This document shows, piece after piece, positions 24,401 to 38,300 of a stretch of DNA of 64,000 bases. A program made the translations under genes and the position numbers. A model generated the notes under the pieces. The model was given only the letters and a program-made list of their open reading frames with translations. It did no database searches and had not been told where the DNA came from. The first letter of the stretch is position 1, and each line of letters begins with the position of its first letter. The DNA comes from Stichopus chloronotus (taxonomy: Eukaryota > Echinodermata > Holothuroidea > Aspidochirotida > Stichopodidae): contig CM037835.1 in assembly GCA_021234535.1 (NCBI GenBank), forward strand, positions 6,014,001 through 6,078,000, written 5' to 3'.

Positions 24401-27400
24401 CATTAATCCTACCCCAAAATAGGGTGCATGGTACTGCATGTTTTGAGCGCACCAAATGTTATCGGTGACTAAACTTTGTCAAGAGGACTATTCAGAGGTA
24501 AGATGTGTCTGCTCTGGTGCTGTTTGAGGTCACAGTGGGCCATGCAGTTGTTTAAAATTAAAAGCTCAGTGCAGGAGAGAATGTTGGTCAGTTTCAGGTT
24601 AATTCCCAGTATAGCAGGAGCAGTTAATTTTCAGTGTGTGGATTGGTGGTAGGCTCCTTTATCTATCATGCACAGAATGTCCTGAGTAGGATTGCATTGC
24701 ATGATAGACACCAAGTTAGCGTAGTGAAATACCAAGCTTCAGTTAAATGACAGGTAAAAGCATTATAGCCATACCAGTGTTGATAATCGAATTGGTGGAT
24801 CGCATTCCTTGTCACGAAGGGTAGAAACTTCCTAATAATGATGAAGTCAACGAGGTTACCACACATTTATGGTGCTGTTAAATTGTTAATGTCTCAATTG
24901 GGGTCAAAAGTTCACATGAATGGGTGCCTGCTAGACTGACCTTGATCAGTTGGGCCTCTATGATATCACTAGATCTGCTGGATGTAAACGCTTGTAAATG
25001 TTGGCAGCATGCGCAAGTGTAATTATCATCCTTAATATCCTTAATGAGCCGGAAGAATTAAAATGCAAAACATGCTTTTAGCAGATATGGGATTGAACAG
25101 GTGATGTTGTTTTTGTGCAGGATATTTAACATCTATAAATACGACATTGTTTCATCACAATTCTCTCTTTCGAGTTTATCAGAGTGGACAACTGTGCAGT
25201 ATTGTGTACGTGTCACAAGAACATGCTGCCAAGTCTATGGTATCCTCACTTAAAGAGGTTCTTCATGTGATGTGATTGCCTTGAAATTTGTACTGGTGGT
25301 CACTGCTCATGGCCGGAATAGTTTTATCAGTAGATACAAGCATGGCCTCAGTTAAGACCCTGTCCATTGTGATTAATATTGCATAATAATAAGCATGCAA
25401 ACAAATGAATAGTACATATTGCTGTGTTGGGGGTGTGTAGATCACTGACATGTATTATACATGTCAGTGCTGTAGATAGCATAGCAAAGATGCAACTTGC
25501 ACATGTTAAAGTAAGTAGCTTGTCCTCAAGGAGGGCGCTTTACTGTATCACTGTGACATCACTGGCAAGGGGTCTATTTATTGCTCAATGGTCGCAGTCT
25601 TTAGGCTGCCAAAATAGAGTGGCAGAGCGAGGTGGTCAGTGAAGAACCTACATTATTTTGTCAGTGTCTTCATCTGCTGGTACGCACATGATTTCATATG
25701 GATCCCTGCAGTCCTCCAGGTAAGCCTTTCACAGACTGTGATTAGTAACTGACTTGAAGCCACAAATCTTAAGAAAAAGTACTGTAAACTGCAGAAAGCA
25801 CATCTCATTTGAATATTTCCCCTAGAATGGGAACAACTTTATGGGAAATTTGCATTTAAATCGTTTTCTTGGTAGCTTAGAGGAATGTCTGTCAGATTCT
25901 TCTAATCTTTGCAGGATAATTAGTTTATGGCTCACTTTTGGAGGATTAGACTTCAAGAAGTACTTGTGCTAAAGTATTGAACTCAATGCATATAACGTTG
26001 AATGAGAGAAATAAAAGCCAGACTTTGTCATAAGACTGTTTATGATATACTGTAGCTTTGGATGCACCTTTGTCATTGTGATGTTTTCACCTGACTTTTG
26101 CACTTCATTCTTCTATTGCAAGGACACAGGATAACCTGTGGTAAGTTGTTTGGTGGCAGAAGGACAACATTAATGAGAAGATGAAAAATGTCCCATCTGA
26201 TCCGATTTAAATGTGTTTTGGTTAAATCGGCACCAGCATATATGCATCTGAAGTTAAGTTCAATTATCGAATTTGCTTAACGACATGTTTTGAGAATACA
26301 AACCTAAGCATTGAACTGTGAAAGGGCAGCTAGTCAAGCATTTCCCACACTGACATGTAACACTCCCTTTTTCAGTTAAGTGCCAGATTTTGTAAAATTG
26401 CGTAAACCATCGATGAAAAGTTTTCGCTGTTGCTGTAAGTAGATGGTATTTTGTGCACCTGCTGAATGGGAGGGTGAAATCACATTACCGTATCACCTCT
26501 GTCGGAAGCTGGGGTTTCCTTCGACCTAATTGACCCTCTCAAGGTAGCATTTTGACTGATGATGACAGATTGTTAAATATGTAACTGTGATTTGTGATCC
26601 AGGACTGATGGTCTCATCCTGCTTCACGCACATGTCAGCATTGAGTAGCTGCTCGATAAAACGGCACATTCTTGGTTAGATCGGTGTCATGGCTCATTGT
26701 GAAAGTTCACAGTGTGAATAAGGATTCGACCAAACCTGTGCGGAAAGGTTGTACGGGACCTTGTGTGAGGTCTTTGCGGACATTATATCGTTAAATTTAT
26801 CATCCTAACGAGTCTTTATGAACTTTTGAGATGTCATAATAAGCATTTCCTTGCGGTAAATGAAATTTAATAAGGCATTATGAATTGCCTTCCGTGAAGT
26901 TGGTTTTGTTTCAAAGTTGACAGTAGTCCTTGTGTTTTTAATAAGCAGGTCACAATGTCACCAGTGGCACTCACCACTGGGGGTTCTCCATTAAACTTCC
27001 TTTTCGGGCCAAGGTTTATAATTGATACACATACGCTTTTACATGCATCTACCTAATCAGAAATGATAACATTTGGATTGACAGCTCTGTAAGGAACTAT
27101 TATGGATGATGTTTGTGAGTAGTTATGCAATGCTACATGATTGCTTGAAAAAAAGCAATGAGGTTCTTCTGGGTGTAATAGGGCCCTTGTTGATGACTTT
27201 ATGCATGTACCAACACTATGTCAAGGTTTTACCATGGTAACTTTAAAGTGTCTCAACCAATTTAGATTCACAGAGCTCCGCACTTACCTTTCTCTTACGC
27301 TGTTCTATTCGAAATGGCTAGTTGGCTTTCATCTCTGCTCTGTTTATCAATACCCATTGAACGAGCATTTTGAGTGGAATATTGTTAGAGACAGTTCCTA

Positions 27401-29939
27401 AATATCCAAGCCACATGTTGTAGGTGGAAAGATAGGGAATATCTGAAAGACTGTTAGTTTAGACATGCTTCCCTTTAATTGCTAAGGTATGACCTATTTA
27501 TGGAGAAGAGAAGAATATCAAGGATACTTTCCTATGGTGAACCAATCTCCAGCTCTGTTGAATGCAGTAGGGATTAAGTCCTGGATAAGTTTTGCTGAAA
27601 ATACTCGATCAGTGTGAATGGCGTTGATTGTCAGCTGGAGGAGGCAGGGCGCTGTCAGTGAAGGCAGCGAGCGGTTGGTGATATTGAACTTGGTTTCACA
27701 TTACAAACAGTCACGACTGCTGATCGATAGGCAGTTTTTGGCACGTCTTGGTTTTCATGAATCCTAGCTGCAGTTTCATAGATAAAGTGAACATTTTCCT
27801 AACTTGATTGTTCAAGTCTCTGAAGTCCAAGGGACATTCAGGCAAACTGGTGAAAAGGAATTTTTGTACAAGAAGATTTTATAGCATTTCACACTCAGGG
27901 TATGTGGGTGGAAGTCTGTGTTAATGTTAATCATTTCAGCACAGAAATATCAAAGCTAAAGTAACTGTTTGATTCATGTCAATATTAGTATTGACAGTCA
28001 CTGTACCAGTGAAAAAATCTACATCAATTGTTAACATAATAATAGCTAACAGGCAGCCACGTTCTGTGATTAGCTACAGTCTAATCAGACAAATAGGAGT
28101 ACAGAATTAGAACTACTAAAATGCAATGTACAGTAGCTGAATACTGACAGCAGATTTGCCATTGGAATTGCACTATGCAAGAGTGCCGTAGATTAAACAT
28201 ATATGTGTGTAAGTCTATTATACTTACAATATTTATTTCGACAGGCCTAATAACTTAACTGTGGTGATTACACTTAGTCATGTATACCAGTTGCCTGTAG
28301 TTGCATGAACAAGTTTCATGGTCAGTGCTGCATGTAGCCCTACTCATTGAATTATGAATGTTTGCAATGACTGTTTACCTTCACAAAAGTGTTACTTTTC
28401 TTGCTGCTTGCAGAATGTTTAGACGATAGACATACGTGAAATGTTTGTTCCTTTCCAAATGTTTTTTGGCACTAGTTCAAAGCAACAAAGAAAAAAGAAA
28501 TTTTGACAAAAAATCCTTGTTTTACCAATGTAATGATTTGTGTACATGACAATATTACTCCTCTTTCCCAATTGCTGAGAAAACAATTTCATAGATGGGT
28601 TTGTATTTGTATTAATCTGCTGAGAGAATTTGATTCATCTTGTACCCTCCGAACTGATTACAATATATCCTGTGGGAATGGTTGCTAGCAAGCTTGATTA
28701 TTGGATTTTGAAAGTTGTGCATGGAGGGACTGTGTGCTTAAATTAATTCATTATTAGAAATAAGGTACAAATATCTCCACTGTCTCTCCACCTTGGCTAT
28801 TTATCAGCAGGACTAGAAAGTGAAGAAGGGAAAATACTGTGTATATGCTCTGCAAAATTTATTTTGCAGTCATACAGTAAAATTGGTCTGCTTCTAATAA
28901 GTCTTGCATTGCTTGTGAAGTTAAGGGCATGACACAATGAGAATGCCTGGTATGTACAAGTGCATTTAGATGCAGATATCTTGGTAAAATACTCATCAAT
29001 ACTAAAAATGCTCTGGCTACATTGGGTTTGGATGAGGAGAATGCCTACAGAATAAAATGGAGCAAGTTATATTCAGAACTTCAAATACAGCTGAAAATAC
29101 ATGATTACCTTCAGGACATTTTAATTTTCTTCTCTGAAGTCTTTGATGTTAGACTTTTCCAGTCATAACATTTCTTAAAATAGATGATTTATTCAACAAT
29201 GGCTTTAGACAATTGCGTGAAAACTCAAGAATACGCACAAAATTCTGCTTTTGTGAATTTTCTGTTTTGTAGACTTTGCATTTGCATAAACAAAGACATC
29301 AAAATCAGTGGTTGTGTCAAAGTCACGTAATTTAAAGCAGGGTGTGCTGTTATTCCTGTGTTTTGAAAGGAGTAACAAAAGGACTGTCCATACTCCTGAC
29401 AGTCAAGTACAAAGCTACAAATAATACTTTCTGTGCAGCTGTCTGCTTGTCAGAAAATTGCTAAATGTCGTGAAAAAATTCTGTTACAGTAAGAGTTCCT
29501 TGTGGTTAGTCACATGGGAGTCCTGTATATTTACCATGTGACCTGGTTCTTCTAACTTTTTTAGCAGAAAAGAACTAAGTTAATTTTCTTTGTGTGGTAA
29601 TTAACACCCAAAGTAGTGAAAATGGAAGAGATAAATGGAAGACTTGTCATGCTTAAGTTACATAGCATATTAATCCACAGAGAACATTTGGTTTACGTAA
29701 GCGTAGCGTATGATATTTTGATCAAAACTATGGAATTCATAGTGGCTGTTTTAAGTGGTACAAAGTCCTTTTCAAGTTGGAACAGGTTATCAGTGGTGTA
29801 AAACTGCAGGAAGTATTCCAGTTTCAGGTTTGAAAAGTCGAATGATTTAATCACACTCACTGCTAATTTGTAGAACCTTCAACATATACATATAGAGCTC
29901 TTAAATGTGCTTACATGTAAAGTTGTTCAATATATTATC
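21411..29939. other. CpG-poor non-coding stretch, probable 5'UTR intron
   Basis: There is no gene or RNA that I can support. The open frames are short (under 90 codons) and without motifs. CpGs are locally denser at about 26490-26900 and 27590-27760, which may be old insertions or conserved regulatory sequence. Confidence 0.45.
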
Positions 29940-30292
29940 TGAAAGGGATAAAGGGTGTTTAGAATACACCAACATGGCAAACAAAGAAAATAGCTGTAAC
30001 CATTGTTAAACCATTCAGTCTCATAAAAAAAACATCTGCAAAAGCTTTATCTCCTCAAAACATTACGCTTGTGATGAGTAATAGAAGATGCATCATTTGA
30101 ATTTTGAAAAATTTTTGTGAATAAATTATTGTTGAGCAACAAATAACAAAATTTCTATGTGTGAGAAACTTATTTCTTGAAAAGAAGGCCACTGTTCTTC
30201 CTTATTGTGAATAATCTATCATTTTATGTCCACAAACATTGATTTTAAAATATGGTTGTTTTCTGTAAAACAAATGCCTTATTTCCCTTTAA
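29940..30292 (-). mobile_element. TTAA MITE, copy B (inverted orientation)
   Basis: The reverse complement follows copy A along its whole length, through blocks such as tatttcccttta at one end, catttgaattttgaaaa and ttcttgaaaagaaggccac. One terminal repeat is mutated (gaaagggataaagggtgttt). It lies about 340 bases upstream of the signal-peptide exon acceptor. Confidence 0.88.
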
Positions 30293-30634
30293 AACATGCA
30301 AAATGTGATTATATAGTTAGTTTTACAATCCTGATGTCCACCAAGGTACTATCCTACTAATTGATTCCGGAAAAATTGAAACTAGAAGGAAAACTGGTAT
30401 TTGTGGATTCCCTTCACCAGTAGTTGAATTAGATGTGCACAATAAGGGCATGCATATTGATAATTGAATAGGTACGAAAATGAGTGACAGGTTTGTGGAA
30501 ATTTTGGTTTTCTGCAAATACCACCGTACTGTCTGAGATTTTAGCTCATTGAAGTTACATCTGATGTAAGAATTGGAAGAGATTTGAGAAAATTGCTGTT
30601 ACTGTTACCATCTTTCTCTGTTGTTCCTCACCAG
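30293..30634. other. Intron end upstream of the first coding exon
   Basis: It is unique AT-rich sequence ending in a strong pyrimidine tract and ccag (30611-30634). The 64-codon minus-strand open frame at 30323-30517 is not recognisable. Confidence 0.5.
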
Positions 30635-30736
30635 GTTGTTGAAATAATATAGAGAGCAAGTGATGTCGTAAGGCGCAGCTGTTCAAACTACGACCGAAGT
30701 TGCTTGCTGGAGTAATCTCGAAAACGTACTTTTGAG
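30635..30736 (+). other. 5'UTR part of the first coding exon
   Basis: The acceptor is a T/C-rich tract followed by ccag ending at 30634. The 102 bases to the ATG contain in-frame stops and no competing ATG in good context. The true 5' boundary is a prediction; an alternative is a promoter directly upstream of this exon. Confidence 0.5.
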
Positions 30737-30878
30737 ATGGAGTGTTTGAAGAAAATTTCTTTGTCTCTGATAGGGATATGTGTGGTCTTGCACCTTCACA
30801 CAGTAATGGCCGGAATGCACAAAACAGAGGGGGAGCAAGAATGTGATAAAGTGAAAACAAAAGTCATCGCGTATGAAG
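30737..30878 (+). CDS. Semaphorin coding exon 1: signal peptide and mature N-terminus (47 codons plus 1 base)
   Basis: The ATG at 30737 sits in a fair Kozak context (G at -3, G at +4), with an in-frame TAA 18 bases upstream, so the start is well supported. The product begins MECLKKISLSLIGICVVLHL: two lysines, then a hydrophobic core of about 14 residues, and a likely signal-peptidase site after TVMA (about residue 25). The mature part is charged and ends VIAYE, which leads into the first sema strand encoded by the next exon. The exon ends in phase 1 (GAAG) at the donor gtaagc (30879). Upstream, a strong pyrimidine tract with cag ends at 30634, so the exon probably spans 30635-30878 with 102 bases of 5'UTR. 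A MITE copy lies about 340 bases upstream of that acceptor. The role, secretion of a plexin ligand, is inferred from the downstream exons. Confidence 0.8.
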
Positions 30879-33800
30879 GTAAGCCATTAGAGATTGTTTT
30901 GTTTTAGAACTTGCTTGTAACTGACCCACTTCTAACAGATAGCCTACAAGCTCCTCACCATTGTTACTATTTTGTGGTAGTGACTGTATCTTTTATTAGC
31001 ACGTTATTATCAATAGGGCCTTGAGACCAGGCAATCGGAGGCGGCAGGGAAAGGACACCATAGAAACTGAGGTTAATATGATGAGTAAAACATGGTTCGA
31101 AAAATAATTAGTCACAGAGTGTTGTGATAGAAATGATCAAACTTTTTCCTTCATTATGCATTTTCAATGATTTATGCTTGTATCATCTGTGGGTAAATTC
31201 TTGAAATAATAGGCCACTCAAGGGACTGGGATGAGACGGTATCGTGGTACTAAGGGGAAATAAAAGGGAGTTTTTGGTGGTTTGTGACATTGGTAAAATG
31301 GGAGTGAGGGGGGGTTACAGAGAATGGAGTGTTTTTACGCACAGCCAGACAATTGTGACTGAGTTTTCAACTGAGATAATGTTTGGGAGATAAGAAAAAA
31401 AGTGTGTCAGTTTAGATGAGTCATGCAAGTGGTAAGGAGGGAGGTAAGTATAGCTTGATAAATCATGTTGTTCTGGATGTACTGTATGTTCTGAGGTCAC
31501 ATCTCTCCCTGCATATAGGCCTACGGTATCTTAACCGTTTTACTTGGGCTCTGAAAAGGGATTTAGGTGGTAGCTAGCTCTCCAGTATGTTGATCTTAAT
31601 GGCAAGCAATTAAGGCCTTACAACCTTTTTAGTGTTAATTGTTAGTGTCCATTACACACAAGGATCTTATTTAGTCATTCTGTCAGTAGATTAAGCTGCG
31701 GGGTCTTGTCCATAGAGAGGTGGGTGATGTCATCCTGTGAAGGTTGGAAGAGCAAACTTCTTGGTTTGTATTAATCTCTGAATCTATAGACTCTGGCAGG
31801 TACTTGTACATGTTTGTCACTCTGTGGACCTGTAGTTATCAAAGGTCATCAACAAAGCTCACCTAAAAAAAAAAAAGCCCCATAAAATGAAGGAATCGGC
31901 TGTGTTGCTAATCTTAGATGCTTTTAGTATCCTCCTTCAGGAATGAACATAAAACTTCTTCATGCCTTTGTTGTGATTTTACCCAGGGCTTTGTCTAGTA
32001 ACTGCATGACCACAACAACAGTTGTGATGCATAGTGGAAATTTAAGTTTTGAAGTTGTACGAATTTGTACAGTTATCATTGTCAACATTTGCTACGCTAT
32101 AATCACCACTGCTAAATGTTATCCAAATGTGTTAAGTCTTGCAGGGCACGGTTCAGGAATTGAGAGAATTAAGGGAGACTTACAGGAAAGAGGATGGAAG
32201 TAGCAAAGTAAACCCCTCCACAAGCTATGTAGATAGTGCATGTAGTATTGTTGAGTGGGCTGAAAACTGTGTGCACAAACATGGGTAGCGTCATTGTCTA
32301 TGTTTATCATAAATTACTGAATCTGTTGAGTAGGTTTAAATGGAAGTTTGGTCACATGTATTTGTAACCTTGTCCTCAGTATGGAGGTGGTAGGTGTCAA
32401 GATTAACCACATCACTTCTGCTTGCTTAGATATTGGGAGGACAGGCACAGGGTTTGCCTAGCTCTGGCCCCTTATTATCTTTAAGAGACCTCTGTTCAAA
32501 TCCATCAGAGGGGAAATTTTGAGAATGGAGCAATTAGAAATCCATAGTTGTCTTAAGGAAGTAACAGGATACATAATTATGCTGATTACTCCAGATGGTC
32601 AGGTCTGTGTGATGTCAGCACCGAACTCTGAATCAATATGTGGTTTACAGTAACTAACACTTTGTAAGTAGTATGACTATTGTTTGATATTTCTATATGG
32701 TTTGTGGTAAGAACCGGTGGACAGGAAGTTCTTTTGTTTGCCTTGGTCTGATAGTTTTCTTATCTTCAGGGCCATGTTCTTTAAACTCTCGCAAACTTAT
32801 GTGTGGTCAAACCGAAACTTGAGGTAGGTTTGTGTTTTTTTATACTTTATTTTTAGTGTATGGTAAAATATAGAAGAAAAGTTTGTTCGTGGTTATGTTC
32901 AATAATGGTTAAAAAAGAAAAATTCACATAATCCATACAGCCACACACTGCTGTGCACTGAACAGTATTTAAAGCCTTTTGTAGTTTTGTGGCCGTACTT
33001 TTTAAGTCATTTAGAAACTATGGTTCAAAGCTACTACTGTGAAGAAAAAGGAACTTTTGGTTTCTGTAGGGGTAAAATTTCATGGAGAAAAGATGGAGTT
33101 AGTGGTGTAGAGGTAGTATATGGGGGCTGGGGAAAGTGGGTAGAAAGGCAAGTAAGGGTAAATGGTAGAGGACAGAGGCATTGGATTAATGAAATGAGCA
33201 GATTCACAAAATCATGCAAATTTGTGTGGTTCTGACTTGTTCTGAACAAGTTTATCAGAAATGCTCATTGAACGAAAATTGCATCTATTTCAAATGGTAA
33301 AGCCGACCCATCACTGATTGAGGAAAATGATAGATAGTTTGTGAGAAAGACTGTGTTCTTTTTTTGTGTTTAGTCTTCCTCCATACTTGCCTGTAAATAA
33401 TGTGAGACTGAAAACAGAAATAATTTCCAAAAAGTGCCGTAATTTAATCAGTTGAAAGAGCAGTTTAGCTTTGAGTTTTCCAGAAGAAAAAGAAACTGTA
33501 GCTAAACCTATTCTGACAGTTGTTCTATCTATCCTCATAAAAGTTGTGTGCCTGTAGGAAGACAAAACACAGGTCAACTAAAGTCAAATTCTGCTCTTTG
33601 AACCTAGGGTTAGAGAAAACTTGCTGCGCACTCTACAAATGCTTTCTCACTTGGAAGCTGGTTTCGAGGGGGGGGGGGTTGGGATCAGATCTGGATAAGA
33701 TTCCCCACTGGAGATCAAGAGTTTTGTTTTCACACTTGATCTTTTAAATCAGTCCACGAGCAAAGGATTTGTACACAGGAAGTCATACATGTTCAGAAGT

Positions 33801-35277
33801 ATTAGACGAAACACCTTTGTGAACCCTCCTACTTTTTGCATAAAAATATAGCACGCACAACTGACATGATACACATGCAGTTGCGAGGAATGATGTATAA
33901 AAGGAAGAAGAAGAGGGAGGAAAAATAAAGGAAGGAGAATTGGCAAACACTTTAATGGTATTTCTAACTTGTTACAGTTTAACTGTCTCCTCTCTCTTGC
34001 TGTCACTACTCTGTATGATTCAATTGCTCAAATCTGTAATTACACTGTAGGCGGATAATTTTCTGCACTGGAGATGGCGTGAATACTGGGGTTCACCCAA
34101 GGGCCTTCCTCGGTGTATAGGTGTTAAATGACTATATTTGAAATTGTAATCCACTTAGCTCCATAACAATAGCAGATTCATGCTCAGTTTCTTTACATTT
34201 CCCACAAATTTTACTATCAGGATGTACCTCATGGGGACAGCTCCTGATCATTGTAAATATCAGCCTCTTTTAAATGGTCATTTAGCATTGCATTCAAAAG
34301 GGCAAGCTGTGACAAAAAGGAGACTTCTGTGTCTTATTCCAGCAAAAGTGCATCAAAATTCTTTTTAAGAAAGCCTCAAAAATCAAATCTGCTTAAAGTA
34401 GCAGTCCTGATTCTATTGATTGGGTTCTCCCAGTATAGATGTGTGAAGGTCTGTGTTTCCATTTATATCATGTTACCTTTGTGGAGACATACTACAAATA
34501 AAAAAAAAAAGCAATTGGCAACTGTTTCTCTGTGGAGGTTATTAGACCTTGAAAGTTATGGAAGCAGGAGGTACACTTATCATTTTTAAAGCAGCATACA
34601 GTTCTTCCATTTTTGTTCATATGAATTTTCCCTCTGTAGGTTCTATATACTGTAGCACTTAGCTTTGTGATGTTTTGTCCTTAGTGTAAGTGTGGCTGAT
34701 CATACTTTCATTAAGTAGCTTGTATACTGTTTTATGTATGACATCAATGTTAAACCATTTGGTCTCTTGGAAGTCAATTGTCTTGCCTGTCTGACCAGCT
34801 ACAAGCAGTTGCCATACAGATTATTCAAATTAAAAGAAGGACCAGTATTTTGTCAGGAAGAATTTGTGCACTCTGCATTACATGTCTTTGTCCAAATGAA
34901 CTGCAAATATTCATGATGCAACTATTGGCAGTATAAACTGGCTCACTGTAAACAACCCAAGTCTTTCTTCGTTGAGTGCAAACACGGTTACACTTAAAAA
35001 TTTCAGAAACCTTCTAAGTGTGAATTGTGTCCCACATTCAAGGAAATATTTAGGAGTAATGTTAACCGTATGTTGTCTTAATTGATTCAAGATGTGAAAC
35101 CTACTCAAAGTTTCAGTTGCAGAGTCACTGTTTAGTCCTATCATTGGTGCCAGATCCATGTTTCTGACCTCTCTACGTAAGGAGGCTGTGTAAATGTGTG
35201 TAATGGTGAAGCTACATTTGTTTCATTCATGAATGTTTTACAGCCTCTTCTTTTAATATCTGCCTCTGTCAGCGGTT

Positions 35278-35393
35278 GTTTGATTTAAATCAAGCTGGTT
35301 AAACTCATGATTAAATCATGATTTTTGTTAAAGAAAATCATGATTTAAATGGATTTATTTGATGTAAATCATGATTTAAAAAAAAAAATAAAG
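35278..35393. repeat. Cluster of AAATCATGATTTAAAT-type palindromes
   Basis: Words such as gatttaaatca, attaaatcatgattt, aaatcatgatttaaat and gtaaatcatgatttaaa follow each other within about 115 bases. The words are self-complementary and could fold back. This could be a decayed palindromic repeat or the AT-rich end of a transposable element. Confidence 0.6.
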
Positions 35394-38300
35394 TCAACAT
35401 CCTGGTCCCTATTCAAGCAGCAATGATCACAGGTTGCTATCTTTTGAATTTCAGTTTCACTTTGTGGAAGAATTTTAACTTTAATGTCTTGTTGAGAGTT
35501 TAATTGCTGCTTTAATGTAATACAACTCTAGGGAAACAACCAATTTGAACAGGAATGAGAACTATTAAAAAGATCAAGATTTTGAACTTTAGTTGGGAGC
35601 AATGGAGTCCCTTAATTGGCTGTCTGGCAAAAGAGCCTCAAAGCATGTACTGTCATTTACTTAATTACCAGATGTAAGGTGTTTCCAATATAGGCTACTT
35701 TGCATTTCTGTCTAGTAAATCCTATCACTGGGACTGTGCGATAATGATCCCATGTGTTGCTCCTGCAGGAAAAGAGAATCAAGGGGTTATGGGGTGAAGG
35801 TCTTATTTTGGTGTTTCCTTTGATCTTTCAGTGGTCATCCTATTGTATATTATGTCCCCTGGTCTGTCTGTGCCAATTAACATAACAGGCAGATTTCTGA
35901 CACATAGGTCTTTATATCAGAGGTCACAACAGGTGCACTTTGAGGGCAAATTTGATCCAAAAACACTGTTAAATGTGGTGTGCCAATTTAGGTAGTAATC
36001 TATATCCATGTTTTATGTCCAGATTGCCATTTGCCCCTACCTATCAATTTTTGGCCCAAATCTCTAAATACAGTTGAGCTGTTTACTGTAGATGAGTCAA
36101 CCAACCCCATAATCCCCTCTGAAGTAGAGGTATGGTAAAGGTCTAAATCCCTACAGAGCATTTGCAAGGAATCTGTTTAAGTTGTAGACCAGTTAAGAAG
36201 AAAAACTGCACTAATCTTCCACATTTTCTGTTTTTCTAACCAAGAGAAGTGGGTTGCGTGTGGTTTTGACCAGAAATTAGTCACCACTGGAAACAGATGT
36301 ACACTTGTAAAGCTAAAACTTAAAGGCAAATCATAGGTACCTTTTAACAACATTAATCATAACCACAGTTTATCCCATGAGCAAGCTTGTGCAGTGTGAT
36401 GATGCTGCTCTTTGTCTTGGTAGCCAATTGATATTTTTGGCAGTGTGGCTCACCCCCCCCCCCCCCATCCCAGAGCTGTTGTTGACACATTGGCAAAGCT
36501 GAGCTGCTTGTTTTTTCTCTTTTCAACACCTTGTAAATACCCAAAAAGTCCAGATATACAGAGAGAAAGGATTTATCATTTGGTATTATTAACACACAAG
36601 AGAGGTGAATGACCCTCAACCAGTTACTGAACCCAAGTTCATACATGTGAGTAAGGTGGGTTGGGGGACGTTCTATGGAATTCCAAAGAAGGTACCTGTT
36701 TATAGGCCGCTGCAAGAGTAGCTTTGTGCTGAGAATTTTGCATAATGCATCCTAAAAGGAGGATAAGTAGCTGATATGAGCAAGACCTTACTTTCACAGT
36801 AAACATAGTTTTCTGATCTTACTTCCTGTCTTCCACAGTTTGTTTTCCTGATTGAACATAACTTTCACTAGGGATGTACATACCCTACAGTAGTTGGTGG
36901 TGGTCGACCTAAGCCATTCTTCAACTTAGACAAACACCACCAAGAGACAAAAATACAAATACTGACCATGATTAGAACTTCTCAATGACCACTAGCTTTG
37001 TCTAAATCCTTAAAAAAAAATTTGCTCATTGGCTTTCTTCACTTTCCAGGGACCACTAACTAGCTACCCTTTGCATCAAAATAACTACCACTCCATTCTG
37101 TCTAGCTACAACCCTGACTCCTGCTCTCTCTCTGACATGTATTCCTTCTGTGCACAGGGTCTTCTAGACATTCTTTCAAGGGCAGTCTTGTTCCTTCCTG
37201 TCCGTCAAGTTTGTTTCTAATGGCCTTTGAATGCTTTTCTTTCCCACACACCTTAACTTAGTACACAGCTGGCATTCATCCATTCGTGCTTCCTATAAGT
37301 CCTGTCTTTACAGGACTCCCTTGTTTGTTCTGTGTATGTTCAGTTGTCCTATCACTTTATATGTGACTCATAAATTCTGTGACAAAAAGTGAAAACCTCA
37401 AATATTTGCTTCCCCCCTCCTCTTATTACTTCAAGTAAAGAGATTGTGAATCATAAATACTTGTAGGAATAATGCGCCATTTGAAATTATGATGTAATTT
37501 TCTGATCACATGTTTCTTGGGCCCTAAAAATAGCCAACAAGAAATAAAAAAGATGGGAGCTTATCACTTCCTATAGTCATATAACCTTGAAATAATCGGA
37601 ATATTTACAGTACAGCAAAGCAAGTTTGTGACTAGACCTCATATGGATAATACTGACTGACTTATGAAGCACAACTTGCTATGACTGACATACAATATGT
37701 CTCACGGTTGGATGGACTCAAGGTCAAAGTGAAAAAAAAAGGAAAAAAATCCACAAGGAGGGTGTACAGGTAATGTTACCTTTCAAATATATCGTTCCTA
37801 TTCCTGTGTCTATTTCCCTTTCCAGGCATTGGACTACTCCTAAATTTGAGTTGTTTTCCTTAGATATTTATGGTCGGTTTCTCATTTGTTGAACCACTGA
37901 ACCTCAGAACTAGAGGGAGGTGTCACATCATATATAGCTTAAAGAGGATTTACTTTGAACTATCCTTTCACTTGATTAAACTAGTCAAATTTACTCAAAA
38001 AATTTATCCAATCAGCCAATTTTGACAACTTGACCTGCTTGCACATTGGAATTAATCTGCCAAGCTAAATTTGTCAATCACACCTTTTCATGCTCATAAA
38101 ACGGACAAGAAAAGGAAAACGTGAGCACGGATCAGCTGCCTCAAGTCTCAATCACAGCGCTGACCAATTGTCAGCAAACACAGCAGCACAGGCTTTGAGC
38201 AGGTTGCGAATGCAGACGTCTGTGTGTGTATTCAGAATTGCAAAATTATGTGGGATGAACGTGACTGGGGAAAGGAGGCAAAGGGGCAGTGAGGTGGAAT

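Noticed and set aside
36353..36715. 120-codon minus-strand open frame
   Set aside because: It reads through a C homopolymer as poly-Gly and has no domain; artefact of low complexity.
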